Shown here: one piece after another, positions 7,734-15,033 of the stretch
Layout of the letters: every line of letters begins with the position of its first letter
Position numbering within the stretch: position 1 is the stretch's first letter
From: CAZQFV01 sp964592645
GTDB lineage: Bacteria; Chloroflexota; Chloroflexia; DTKN01
DNA length: 19,290 bases
NCBI GenBank assembly: GCA_964592645.1
Contig: CAZQFV010000036.1
Coordinates: forward strand, 1 to 19,290
Direction of reading: 5' to 3'
The notes under the pieces: model-generated
What the model was told of the DNA's origin: nothing
Databases searched by the model: none
Seen by the model: only the letters and a program-made list of their open reading frames with translations
Made by a program: the position numbers and the translations under genes

Positions 7734-8699
7734 CTATATCCCCGGCGGCAGGGCGCCATGCTCGCGCCACCAGCGCATGCTCCACTCCACGGTGCGGGCG
7801 ATCCCCTCTTCCAGCGCGACCCGCGGTTCATAATCCAGCAGCGCCCGGGCCTTGCTGATGTCGGCGACATAATGGGTCACTTCTCCGACCAGAGGAGGCT
7901 CGACGCGCACCTCGGGGATCTGGCCCAGGGCCGCGCTGATCAGCTCCACCAGCCGGAGGAGCGAGTTGCCCTGGCCGTAGGCCAGGTTGATGGTCTCGTT
8001 GCGCACTTGGCCCGAAAGCAGACGCTCGATGCCGGCGACGACGCCGGCGATGCAGTCGTCGACATAGGTAAAGTCCAACACCTTGTCCCGCCCATAGACG
8101 GTGATCGCTTCCCCCAGGGCGATCTTGCGGATGAACTTGGGGATGACGCGCTCCATGCGCTCGATGTCGTTGTCGTAGCGGCCATAGACGTTGCTGAAAC
8201 GAAAGACCAGATAGGACAGGCCGTAGCAGCGGGCGTACGAGTAGATCAGCGCTTCGCCCGCGATCTTGCTGGCCGAGTAGGTGCTTTCGGTGAAACTGAA
8301 GTTGGCCTGGCCCTCCTCGGTGATGTAGCGGTGGATGTCGCCATAGACCTCGCGCGAGCTGCTGAAGATGATCGGCAGCCTGTTCTGGCGACAGTACTCC
8401 AGCACGTTGTAGGTGATCTGGATGTTTTCCATCGCCCGGTGGGGTTCCGCGACCAACTGGTGCACCTTGGCATTGGCCGCCAGGTGGACCACCAGGTCCA
8501 CGGGCGGGTACTCGACGCCGCCGATGCCGCCGCGGAAGTTGGCAAAGCCGCCGGCCAGGTCCTGCAGGACGTAACGGAAGCGGTCGGTCCAGGGATTGAG
8601 GCGCTTGTCCACGCCAAAGACGCTGTGCCCATCGTCGAGCAGGCGCAGGGCCAGGTTGGTGCCGATCTGTCCGCTGGAGCCGGTAATGAGGACGCGCAT
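7734..8699 (-). CDS. NAD-dependent nucleotide-sugar epimerase/dehydratase
   Basis: A 321-residue extended short-chain dehydrogenase. The Rossmann motif GSSGQIG (about 7-13) binds NAD(P); HLAANA, the SSS at about 113-115, and the catalytic YSASK (Y141, K145) follow, and FRFSNVYG is typical of nucleotide-sugar epimerases. The closest functional classes are UDP-glucose 4-epimerase or dTDP-glucose dehydratase-like enzymes making sugars for the cell envelope; the exact substrate cannot be read. The start at 8699 has the ribosome binding site GGAGGT. It is the first gene of a two-gene operon with mutM, an unlikely functional pair. Promoter at 8741-8769. Confidence 0.93.
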   Translation of the reverse strand: MRVLITGSSGQIGTNLALRLLDDGHSVFGVDKRLNPWTDRFRYVLQDLAGGFANFRGGIGGVEYPPVDLVVHLAANAKVHQLVAEPHRAMENIQITYNVLEYCRQNRLPIIFSSSREVYGDIHRYITEEGQANFSFTESTYSASKIAGEALIYSYARCYGLSYLVFRFSNVYGRYDNDIERMERVIPKFIRKIALGEAITVYGRDKVLDFTYVDDCIAGVVAGIERLLSGQVRNETINLAYGQGNSLLRLVELISAALGQIPEVRVEPPLVGEVTHYVADISKARALLDYEPRVALEEGIARTVEWSMRWWREHGALPPGI

Positions 8700-8740
8700 T
8701 CCAAGACCTCCAAGGTTGCGCTACGGTAGTTGCCTGCGGC

Positions 8741-8769
8741 ACTATACTACAGGATGCCCCGATGCGCAA
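8741..8769 (-). promoter_or_regulatory. Candidate promoter of the epimerase-mutM operon
   Basis: On the - strand TTGCGC (8764-8769) and TATAGT (8741-8746) are separated by 17 bp, about 42 bp upstream of the epimerase start. The -10 matches the consensus at 5 of 6 positions, but the -35 is weak. Confidence 0.5.
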
Positions 8770-8801
8770 CCGCACCCCCCCGGGGGAGTGCCCCAGGACC
8801 A

Positions 8802-8824
8802 GGGCCGCCCCATGGGGCCGCCCC
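8802..8824. repeat. Short GC-rich direct and inverted repeat in the divergent gap
   Basis: GGGCCGCCCC occurs twice (8802-8811, 8815-8824), and the middle forms the palindrome GCCCCATGGGGC (8807-8818). A further CCCCCGGGGG lies at 8777-8786. They sit between the two divergent promoters (epimerase and fabF). They could insulate the promoters or bind a regulator; no protein family is recognisable from the site. Confidence 0.4.
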
Positions 8825-8837
8825 TCTCCCTTGGCGT

Positions 8838-8866
8838 TTGCCTAGACCGATTCTCCATGGTACAAT
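8838..8866 (+). promoter_or_regulatory. Promoter of the fabF-rnc operon
   Basis: TTGCCT (8838-8843) and TACAAT (8861-8866) are spaced by 17 bp, with an extended TGG before the -10. Transcription would start near 8873, leaving a leader of about 125 nt before fabF. No FapR-type operator is seen. Confidence 0.7.
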
Positions 8867-8877
8867 CAGTCTCAGCA

Positions 8878-8953
8878 GATCGCGGATTCAGCCTTGGCGA
8901 ACCGCTCCGTCAGGCGCAAACCTGCGGTCTACTGGGTCTAGCAGGCAGCGATC
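8878..8953 (+). promoter_or_regulatory. Possible structured 5' leader of fabF
   Basis: Within the predicted leader, GATCGC (8878-8883) can pair with GCGATC (8948-8953). This would enclose two inner hairpins: GCCT/AGGC (8891-8894 with 8912-8915) and CCTGC/GCAGG (8921-8925 with 8941-8945), joined by GCGCAAA. The outcome is a small three-way junction. The pairings are short and rest on eye inspection only. No known riboswitch matches fully, and no transcription terminator or Shine-Dalgarno sequestration is evident. Confidence 0.3.
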
Positions 8954-8998
8954 GTTGACCATGGCCGGCCTTCCCGGTCGACCAGAAAGGAGATCGGT

Positions 8999-10240
8999 AT
9001 GGCACGTCGAGTTGTTGTTACCGGTATGGGGGCCATCAGCCCACTGGGGCTGGATGTCCCGACTCTTTGGCAGGGCCTGGTGGAGGGGCGCTCCGGCATC
9101 GGCCCCATCACGATGTTCGACGCCACGGGGCACGATACCCGGATCGCTGCCGAGGTCAAGGGGTTCGATCCCTTAAACTATATGGATCGCAAGGAGGCCC
9201 GCCGCACCGATCGCTTCGTCCAGATGGCCCTGGCTGCCGCCCAGGAGGCATTTCGCCAGTCGGGGCTCCAGATCGACGATGGCCTTGCCGAACGAGTAGG
9301 CGTGATCATGGGTTCAGGCATCGGCGGGTTCTCCACCCTCTGGGAACAGTTCAAGGTGCTTCTGGAAAAAGGGCCGGGCTTTATCAGCCCCTTCCTGGTG
9401 CCGATGATGATCACCGACATGGCCGCCGGCCAGTTGGCCATCCGCTACGGCGCCAAGGGCATCAACTTTGTCACCACCTCGGCCTGCTCCAGCTCGGCCA
9501 ACGCCATCGGCGAGGCCTCCGAGGCCATCCGCCGCGGCGTGGCCGACGTCATGTTCACCGGCGGCACCGAGGCGCCGATCCTGTCGATGGCCGTGGCCGG
9601 CTTCAACGCCGCGCGCGCCCTTTCCACGCGCAACGACGATCCCCAACGCTCCAGCCGGCCCTTCGACGCGCAGCGCGACGGCTTCGTGATGGGCGAGGGC
9701 GGCGTGGTCCTCATCCTGGAGCTCTTGGAGCATGCGCTGCGCCGTGGGGCCCCTATCTTGGCCGAGATCATCGGCTACGGCTCCACCTGCGACGCCTACC
9801 ACGTGAGCGCCCCTTCCCCGGGAGGCGAGGGCGCGGCCCGCTCGATGCAGATGGCCCTCGCGTCGGCCGGCATTCAGCCCGACGACGTCGACTACATCAA
9901 CGCCCACGGCACCTCGACTCAGCTCAACGATGTGTCCGAGACGCAGGCCATCAAGGCCGTGTTCGGCGAACACGCCTACCGCATCCCCATCAGCTCCACC
10001 AAGTCGATGGTCGGCCATCTGCTCGGGGCGGCCGGGGCCATCGAGGCCGTGGCTTCTATCCAGACGATCCGGACCGGCACGATCCACCCGACCATCAACT
10101 ATGAGTTTCCCGACCCGCAGTGCGACCTGGACTATGTCCCCAACCAGGCCCGCCGGGCCGACGTGCGCGTCGTTCTGAGCAACTCCTTCGGGTTTGGGGG
10201 ACATAACGTTACGTTGGTCTTTGCGCGGTACGATGAGTAG
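8999..10240 (+). CDS. fabF: 3-oxoacyl-[acyl-carrier-protein] synthase II
   Basis: A 413-residue condensing enzyme (KAS II) that elongates acyl-ACP with malonyl-ACP in type II fatty-acid synthesis. The catalytic triad is complete: C163 in TSACSSSANAIGEA, H303 in NAHGTSTQLND and H340 in MVGHLLGAAGA. K335 and the glycine loop SNSFGFGGHN are also present. The length is normal and there is no chain-length-factor substitution at the Cys. The start at 8999 has the ribosome binding site AAAGGAGA. It heads a + strand run with rnc next, a common bacterial order, but the usual upstream acpP is absent. It is driven by the promoter at 8838-8866 through a 125-nt leader. Confidence 0.97.
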   Translation: MARRVVVTGMGAISPLGLDVPTLWQGLVEGRSGIGPITMFDATGHDTRIAAEVKGFDPLNYMDRKEARRTDRFVQMALAAAQEAFRQSGLQIDDGLAERVGVIMGSGIGGFSTLWEQFKVLLEKGPGFISPFLVPMMITDMAAGQLAIRYGAKGINFVTTSACSSSANAIGEASEAIRRGVADVMFTGGTEAPILSMAVAGFNAARALSTRNDDPQRSSRPFDAQRDGFVMGEGGVVLILELLEHALRRGAPILAEIIGYGSTCDAYHVSAPSPGGEGAARSMQMALASAGIQPDDVDYINAHGTSTQLNDVSETQAIKAVFGEHAYRIPISSTKSMVGHLLGAAGAIEAVASIQTIRTGTIHPTINYEFPDPQCDLDYVPNQARRADVRVVLSNSFGFGGHNVTLVFARYDE

Positions 10241-10254
10241 GCCGACCTCCAGGC

Positions 10255-10283
10255 CGGCGGCCCCCGGAACCGGGGGCCCGCCG
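10255..10283 (+). other. GC-rich hairpin between fabF and rnc
   Basis: CGGC plus GGCCCCCGG pairs with CCGGGGGCC plus GCCG across a two-base loop, with one bulged C (13 bp in all). No T tract follows, so it is not a normal terminator. It may attenuate or stabilise the transcript, or be an RNase III target, since the next gene encodes RNase III. Confidence 0.45.
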
Positions 10284-10306
10284 GGGGCCGGTGGGTTTGC
10301 CAAGTG

Positions 10307-11041
10307 ATGGCCGAAGAACTGGATACGCTGGAGAACGCGCTGGGGATCACCTTCCAGGATCGCTCTTTGCTCTTCCAGGCGTTGGTCCACCGCTCCTATC
10401 TGAACGAGAACCCGGGGACGCGCCTGGCCTCCAACGAACGGCTCGAGTTCCTGGGGGATGCCGTCCTCGACGCCCTGGCCGCCGAGTTCCTCTACCGCCG
10501 CTGCCCACGGGACGGCGAAGGCGATCTGACCATGTGGCGCTCGGCGCTGGTGCGGACCGAGACGCTGGCCGGCTTTTCGGCGCAGTTGGACCTGGGACGC
10601 TACCTGGTGCTGGGCCGGGGCGAGGAGGCCGACGGGGGACGCGCCCGCACGACGACCCTGGCCGATGCCTTCGAGGCGTTGTTGGGAGCCATCTACCTGG
10701 ACGCCGGCCTGGACGCGGCGCGCTCCTTCCTGACGCCTTTCCTGGAAAAGGCGCTGGAGGGGTTTGCCGGCCGGCTGCCGATCGACTACAAGAGCGCCCT
10801 GCAGATCGCCGTACAGGGGCGCCTGGGCATCACCCCGCAGTACCGTACGGCGGCAACCTGGGGGCCGGACCATGCTCGCACCTTCCAGGTGGAAGTGTGG
10901 GCGGGTGAGCGCATCCTGGGCCGGGGGGAGGGGTTGAGCAAGCAGGCCGCGCAGCAGGAGGCGGCGCGCCTCGCCCTGGAGCGGCTGGAGTCTCTCGATG
11001 AGGGCCCCGAGGCCGCCGAGGATGCCGTGCCGGACGAGTAG
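10307..11041 (+). CDS. rnc: Ribonuclease III
   Basis: A 244-residue double-stranded-RNA endonuclease that processes rRNA precursors and mRNA. The signature NERLEFLGDAVL (N43-L54) supplies E44, E47 and D51, and TLADAFEALLGAIYLDAG supplies D120 and E123 of the two-metal site. A C-terminal dsRNA-binding domain spans about residues 160-235 and ends with GLSKQAAQQEAARLAL. The ATG at 10307 directly follows an in-frame GTG at 10304, and either may be the start; the ribosome binding site is weak. Autoregulation through a 5' hairpin is known for rnc in some bacteria, and the hairpin at 10255-10283 would fit. The gene follows fabF by 66 bp. Confidence 0.95.
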   Translation: MAEELDTLENALGITFQDRSLLFQALVHRSYLNENPGTRLASNERLEFLGDAVLDALAAEFLYRRCPRDGEGDLTMWRSALVRTETLAGFSAQLDLGRYLVLGRGEEADGGRARTTTLADAFEALLGAIYLDAGLDAARSFLTPFLEKALEGFAGRLPIDYKSALQIAVQGRLGITPQYRTAATWGPDHARTFQVEVWAGERILGRGEGLSKQAAQQEAARLALERLESLDEGPEAAEDAVPDE

Positions 11042-11057
11042 TTGGCGGGGAAAAACC

Positions 11058-11966
11058 GTGGACGTGGCCCTTTCGACGATGTGGTGGGGGGAGACGGATC
11101 AGCCCGTAGATGGGCCGGTCCGGCGCACGGCGGCCTTGGGCTTTCGCCAGATCGAGCTGGACTATCGCCGGCCGCCGCAGACGCTGGCCGAGCTGCGGCA
11201 GGCGCTCTCGCAAGCCGGGATCGAGGCCGTCAGCATGCATGCCCCCTTCCCCTGCCCGCCGGGCGCGGCCCCGCTGCAGCAGGCCGACTTGGCGGCCGAG
11301 GACGAGCCCGCCTGGCGCCATGCGCTGGAGCTGGTCGAGGGCACGCTCGCCGCAGCGGCCGAGTGGGGTATCCATGCCGTGGTGCTGCACTGCGGGGATA
11401 TGCCGGCGTTGGCAGAGTTGGAGGGGCGGCTCAAGCGGTTGGTCCAGGCCGGCCGGTCTGCCGGGGCCGAGTCCGCCCGACTGCGCCGGGAGCTGCAGCA
11501 GCGCCGGGCAGAAGAAGCCCCGCGACACCTGGAGCGCGTCCGCCGGGCGCTGGCCGAGCTGGCGCCGCGGGCGGCCGAGCTGGGCATCGTCATCGGCCTG
11601 GAGACCCGGGCCAGCTACCGTGACCTGCCAGGGCTCGGCGAGGTGGGGCAGTTGCTGGACGACTTTGCGCCGGCGGCGAGTTACTGGCACGACGTCGGGC
11701 ACGCCTTTCGCCAGGAGGCGCTGGGTTTTGCTCCCCAGGAGGAGTGGCTGGAACGCTACGGCGATCGCCTGCTGGGAATCCATCTTCACGATGTCAGTGG
11801 GATGGCCGATCACCTGCCTCCTGGCCAGGGGGAGGTTCCCTTCGATCGTCTGGCCCCGCTCTTCCCCGCCGCCGCCCGGCGGGTGATCGAGGTCCAATCC
11901 CGGCACAGCAGCGCCGAGGTCGCGGCCGGCCTGTCTTACCTGCAGGCCATGGGGGTGGTCCGATGA
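11058..11966 (+). CDS. TIM-barrel sugar isomerase / AP-endonuclease-2 family protein
   Basis: A 302-residue protein of the xylose isomerase-like TIM-barrel family (PF01261). Candidate metal ligands lie in the expected strands: H61 (SMHAPFP), H111 (VLHCGD), E182 (GLETR), D212 and H215 (WHDVGHA), H242 and D245 (GIHLHDVSG) and E278 (VIEVQ). The family includes sugar isomerases, epimerases and endonuclease IV-like enzymes; the activity cannot be chosen from sequence alone. The start is taken at the GTG 11058 (GGCGGGG just upstream); an in-frame reading from 10998 lies inside rnc and has no family support. The stop overlaps the glycosyltransferase start by 4 bp (ATGA), so these two are translationally coupled. 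Confidence 0.85.
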   Translation: MDVALSTMWWGETDQPVDGPVRRTAALGFRQIELDYRRPPQTLAELRQALSQAGIEAVSMHAPFPCPPGAAPLQQADLAAEDEPAWRHALELVEGTLAAAAEWGIHAVVLHCGDMPALAELEGRLKRLVQAGRSAGAESARLRRELQQRRAEEAPRHLERVRRALAELAPRAAELGIVIGLETRASYRDLPGLGEVGQLLDDFAPAASYWHDVGHAFRQEALGFAPQEEWLERYGDRLLGIHLHDVSGMADHLPPGQGEVPFDRLAPLFPAAARRVIEVQSRHSSAEVAAGLSYLQAMGVVR

Positions 11967-12985
11967 AGCTGATTGTCCAAATCCCGGTCTATAACGAGGA
12001 AGAGTCCCTCGCCCAGGTCCTGGAGGCCGTGCCGCGCCAGATCCCCGGTATCGATTGCGTCGAGACCCTGGTCGTCGACGATGGCTCCACCGACCGCAGC
12101 GTCGCGGTGGCCCGCGCGCACGGAGCGGACCATGTCATCTGCCACGTCGGCAACAAGGGCCTGGCCTCGGCCTTTCGCACCGGCCTGGACGCCTGCCTGC
12201 GCCTCGGCGCCGATATCATCGTCAACACCGACGGCGACAACCAGTACCCCGGCGAATCGATCCCCGACCTGATCCGCCCGATCCTCGATTGCCGGGCCGA
12301 CATCGTCATCGGCGACCGTCGGCCGCAACAGGTCGCGCACTTTTCTCGCTTCAAGCGCCTCCTGCAAGCGGTGGGGACCTGGGTCGTGCGGCGGACCTCG
12401 GGGATCGATGTGCGCGATGCCCCGAGCGGCTTCCGCGCCTATTCCAAGGAGGCGGCGCTGCGCCTGAACGTCCTCAGCCACTACTCTTACACGCTGGAGA
12501 CGATCATCCAGGCCGGGAAGAAGGATCTGAGCGTCGCCCATATCCCCATCGAGATCCACGAGGTCAAGCGCCGGTCGCGTTTGATGAAGGGGATGTGGGA
12601 CTTTGTCAAGCGACAGGGAGCCACCATCCTGCGAACCTACGCCCTGTACGAACCGCTCAAGTCTTTCTCCTACATCGCCATGCCCTTTGGCCTGGTCGGG
12701 GTTATCCTCTTGGGGCGGTTCGCCGTCCTGTACCTGGGGGATCCCGGTGGCGCGCAGGGGCGCTATATCCAGTCGGTGATCATCGGCGGCTTTTTCCTGC
12801 TGATCGGCTTCCTGATCTTTCTCTTTGGCCTCCTGGCCGATATGATCGCCGGCACCCGGCGGCTGACGGAGGAGGCGCTCTACCGCATCCGGCGGATGGA
12901 GCTGGACTGGGAATCCCGCGAACGGTCCGCGGGCGGGGCCGAGGAGCCGCCCCGGGATTCCCCCAAGGACGAGCGTAGCGGATGA
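11963..12985 (+). CDS. Family 2 glycosyltransferase, DPM1/ArnC type
   Basis: A 340-residue GT-A glycosyltransferase. The N-terminus IPVYNEEESLAQVL and VVDDGSTD bind nucleotide sugar, and the DxD-type motif is TDGDNQYP (D90, D92, Q94). DAPSGFRAY around residue 155 is typical of polyprenyl-phosphate mannosyl/glucosyl transferases. Two hydrophobic segments (about 236-258 and 269-296) would anchor it in the membrane. It probably loads a sugar onto a lipid carrier on the cytoplasmic face for envelope glycan or protein glycosylation; the sugar is unknown. The first residue overlaps the preceding stop (ATGA), so it depends on that gene for translation. It is followed 30 bp later by a lipoprotein. 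Confidence 0.92.
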   Translation: MKLIVQIPVYNEEESLAQVLEAVPRQIPGIDCVETLVVDDGSTDRSVAVARAHGADHVICHVGNKGLASAFRTGLDACLRLGADIIVNTDGDNQYPGESIPDLIRPILDCRADIVIGDRRPQQVAHFSRFKRLLQAVGTWVVRRTSGIDVRDAPSGFRAYSKEAALRLNVLSHYSYTLETIIQAGKKDLSVAHIPIEIHEVKRRSRLMKGMWDFVKRQGATILRTYALYEPLKSFSYIAMPFGLVGVILLGRFAVLYLGDPGGAQGRYIQSVIIGGFFLLIGFLIFLFGLLADMIAGTRRLTEEALYRIRRMELDWESRERSAGGAEEPPRDSPKDERSG

Positions 12986-13015
12986 CCGGGGATATCGCCC
13001 GGCAAGGAGGACAAG

Positions 13016-13699
13016 ATGCGCCAAACGCTAGCGCGCCTGGTAGCCCTGGGTCTGTTGGCCGTGCTCCTGGCGGGGTGCGATTTTTGGGTCTACCAGGTGG
13101 AGCCGACGCCGACCCCGGCCCCCCCGCCGCCGCCGGGGTCGGCCTGTGCCGTCCTGCCGACCGGCAGGCTCCAGTCCTGGTTGAACGAGAAGCTGCCGCG
13201 CTCGGAGAAGGAGGTGCCCGGCGGGGTGGTCTATTTCGACACGCCGCGGGTGACCAACTGCGATGGGAACACGGCCTATTTGCAGGTGCGCGTGGGCTTT
13301 CAGCGCGACAACCTGGTGATCGAGCTGGGGCTCGCCGAGGCCTCGTTCGATCTGCGCTACGATGCCGGGCAAGGCCGGGTTTGCCTGGACCTTTCCGGGG
13401 CGCTGGTGGCGCCGGAGATGGCGCCCCAGGGAGTGGAGCAGGTCGGGCAGAGCATCAAGGTGGCCGAGACACAGGCCGGGATCAACGCGGTGTCACCGTT
13501 GGACGCCATGCCGGCCGCCACCCGTCAGCAGTTCGACGCGGCGGTGAGCGCCAAGGCGGGCGGCACCGGCATCGACGCGCAGACCCAGGGCATCGGGACC
13601 GCCGCGGCCGGCATCCTGCTGGACTGGGCGGTGAGGGACCTGCTGGAGCGGCTGAACATCGAGTTCGCGAAGTTGATCGGCGCCTGTATAACGCTCTAG
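13016..13699 (+). CDS. Small lipoprotein, possibly YceB/DUF1439-like
   Basis: A 227-residue lipoprotein. The signal ends in the lipobox LLAG-C with Cys21 as the lipidation site, followed by a Pro/Thr-rich linker (about 28-41). The globular part has LPTGRLQSWLNEKLP near its start, then beta-type stretches, including VYFDTPRV and AYLQVRVGFQRDNLVIELGL. This layout is reminiscent of the DUF1439/YceB lipid-binding fold, which I infer only from the pattern. Four further cysteines (ACAV, TNCD, VCLD, GACI) could form two disulfides. The start has AAGGAGG at 13004-13010. It is last in the fabF-rnc run. Its stop overlaps the tldE stop on the other strand in one CTAG. Confidence 0.8.
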   Translation: MRQTLARLVALGLLAVLLAGCDFWVYQVEPTPTPAPPPPPGSACAVLPTGRLQSWLNEKLPRSEKEVPGGVVYFDTPRVTNCDGNTAYLQVRVGFQRDNLVIELGLAEASFDLRYDAGQGRVCLDLSGALVAPEMAPQGVEQVGQSIKVAETQAGINAVSPLDAMPAATRQQFDAAVSAKAGGTGIDAQTQGIGTAAAGILLDWAVRDLLERLNIEFAKLIGACITL

Positions 13700-15033
13700 C
13701 ACGCCACTCCGACCCCCTCCAGGGCGATGGAGGGCGTTCGCAGCCAGTCGTAAAAGTTCTCCTGCTCGGCGGAAAGGGCGATCAGCCGGTCCTTGAGCAA
13801 CTCGTAGATGTTGCCGGCGATCATCGTGTTCTTGACCCGACCGACGATCTCTCCCCGGCGCACCAGGAACCCCAGGCCGACATTGTTGGAAAACTCCCCG
13901 GCCATGGTGTTGCCCTGTCCCACGCCCACCAGGGACTCGACCAGCAGGGCTTCGTCCAGACCCTGCAGGATCTGGGCCAGGCTCTGTTTGCCCGGCGAGA
14001 CGACCCAGACACCCGGGGCGATGTCCGGCGGCCTGTTCGCCTCGCCGCCCAGGGGGCCGCTCTTGAAGCCGTTGCCGGTGGAGCGGGTGCCGGCCTGGGC
14101 GGCCGTGCGCAGGTCGTAGAGGAATTGCTGCACTACGCCCCCGGCGATCAGCGCCTTGCGCGATGTGGGTACGCCCTCGTCGTCGTAGGGGGCAGCGCGG
14201 GGGGAAAAGTCCAGGCAGGCATCGTCGACCAGGTCGAACGCCGGAGACAGGACGGCCTGCCCCACCTTGTTGCCCAGCGGCGAGGCTCCCTTTAGGACGG
14301 TGCGCCCGTTCAGGCCGTACAACAGGGGAAGGAACAGCGTGAGGGGCGCGCCCCGGCTAAAGACCACCGGCATCGTGCCGGCCGTGGCCTGGGCCGGCCG
14401 TTCGGCCTGCCGCAGCCGCTCGATCAGGTACTCGACCAACGGTCGGACGGCGATGTCCCGGCGTTGGCGGGACTCGGCCTGGTCCCACACCATCAGGATA
14501 TCCCCTTCCCGTGAGCGCTGGACCAAGACGCCCAGCGCCAGACTCGTAACCCGATAGGAGATGTCCAGGCCGTTGCTGTTGACCAGGCGGACCTCGTCGA
14601 GGGTCCTCCAGACCTGGGCGTCCACCTGGACGTCCGGGTGCGCGGACAGAATGGCGGCCATAGCCTCTTTGCCCATCTCGATCATCTCGTGCTCGCCGAG
14701 TTGCTCCACGGCCGGGTCGAAGCATTGCACCGCTGCCGGCGGCTGCATACCGGGGAAAGAAAAGGATGCCGGCCCGCCGAACTCGGCACCCGTCAGGGCG
14801 CTCTGAATGAGCAGGGCATCGTCGTCCAGGTCGCTGGTCGTGGCAAAGCCCAGCCGGCCTTGGCGGATCAGGCGCAGGGCGCGGGCGGTTGTTTCCAGCG
14901 ACTTGATCGATTCCAATGCCCCGGCCGTGAACTTGACCGGTGTTTGCCGCCGGTGTTGCTCGTAGACCTCGGCGGACTCGACGGTATCCGGAAGCCGGTC
15001 CAACAGATCGCGCGCGCTCAGAGGGCTGTTCAT
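13696..15033 (-). CDS. tldE: TldE/PmbA family protein
   Basis: A 445-residue TldE/PmbA-type protein, the non-catalytic partner of the TldD metalloprotease. It lacks the HExxxH zinc motif that TldD carries, as expected for the E subunit. The homologous fold is shown by the ALESIKSLETTARALRLIRQGRLG stretch and a C-terminal beta-rich region. TldD/TldE heterodimers degrade unfolded peptides and mature RiPPs such as microcin B17. No RiPP precursor is seen near, so a housekeeping role is likelier. The start at 15033 overlaps the tldD stop by 4 bp (ATGA), with AGGAGG upstream. The stop is tail-to-tail with the lipoprotein stop (13696-13699). Confidence 0.93.
   Translation of the reverse strand: MNSPLSARDLLDRLPDTVESAEVYEQHRRQTPVKFTAGALESIKSLETTARALRLIRQGRLGFATTSDLDDDALLIQSALTGAEFGGPASFSFPGMQPPAAVQCFDPAVEQLGEHEMIEMGKEAMAAILSAHPDVQVDAQVWRTLDEVRLVNSNGLDISYRVTSLALGVLVQRSREGDILMVWDQAESRQRRDIAVRPLVEYLIERLRQAERPAQATAGTMPVVFSRGAPLTLFLPLLYGLNGRTVLKGASPLGNKVGQAVLSPAFDLVDDACLDFSPRAAPYDDEGVPTSRKALIAGGVVQQFLYDLRTAAQAGTRSTGNGFKSGPLGGEANRPPDIAPGVWVVSPGKQSLAQILQGLDEALLVESLVGVGQGNTMAGEFSNNVGLGFLVRRGEIVGRVKNTMIAGNIYELLKDRLIALSAEQENFYDWLRTPSIALEGVGVAC

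Noticed and set aside
8878..8953. A GEMM-I c-di-GMP riboswitch
   Set aside because: Only the CGCAAA and CGGTCTA pieces agree. The first helix with GNRA loop and the GGGCAAACC segment are missing. Kept only as an unspecific structured leader.
8878..8953. A tRNA-like fold in the fabF leader
   Set aside because: No acceptor stem of 7 bp, no T-loop GTTCRANNC sequence, and wrong arm spacing.
9314..10873. 519-residue - strand open frame across fabF and rnc
   Set aside because: It lies opposite two firm enzymes with intact catalytic motifs. Its own sequence shows no domain, and it is a by-product of GC-rich codon use.
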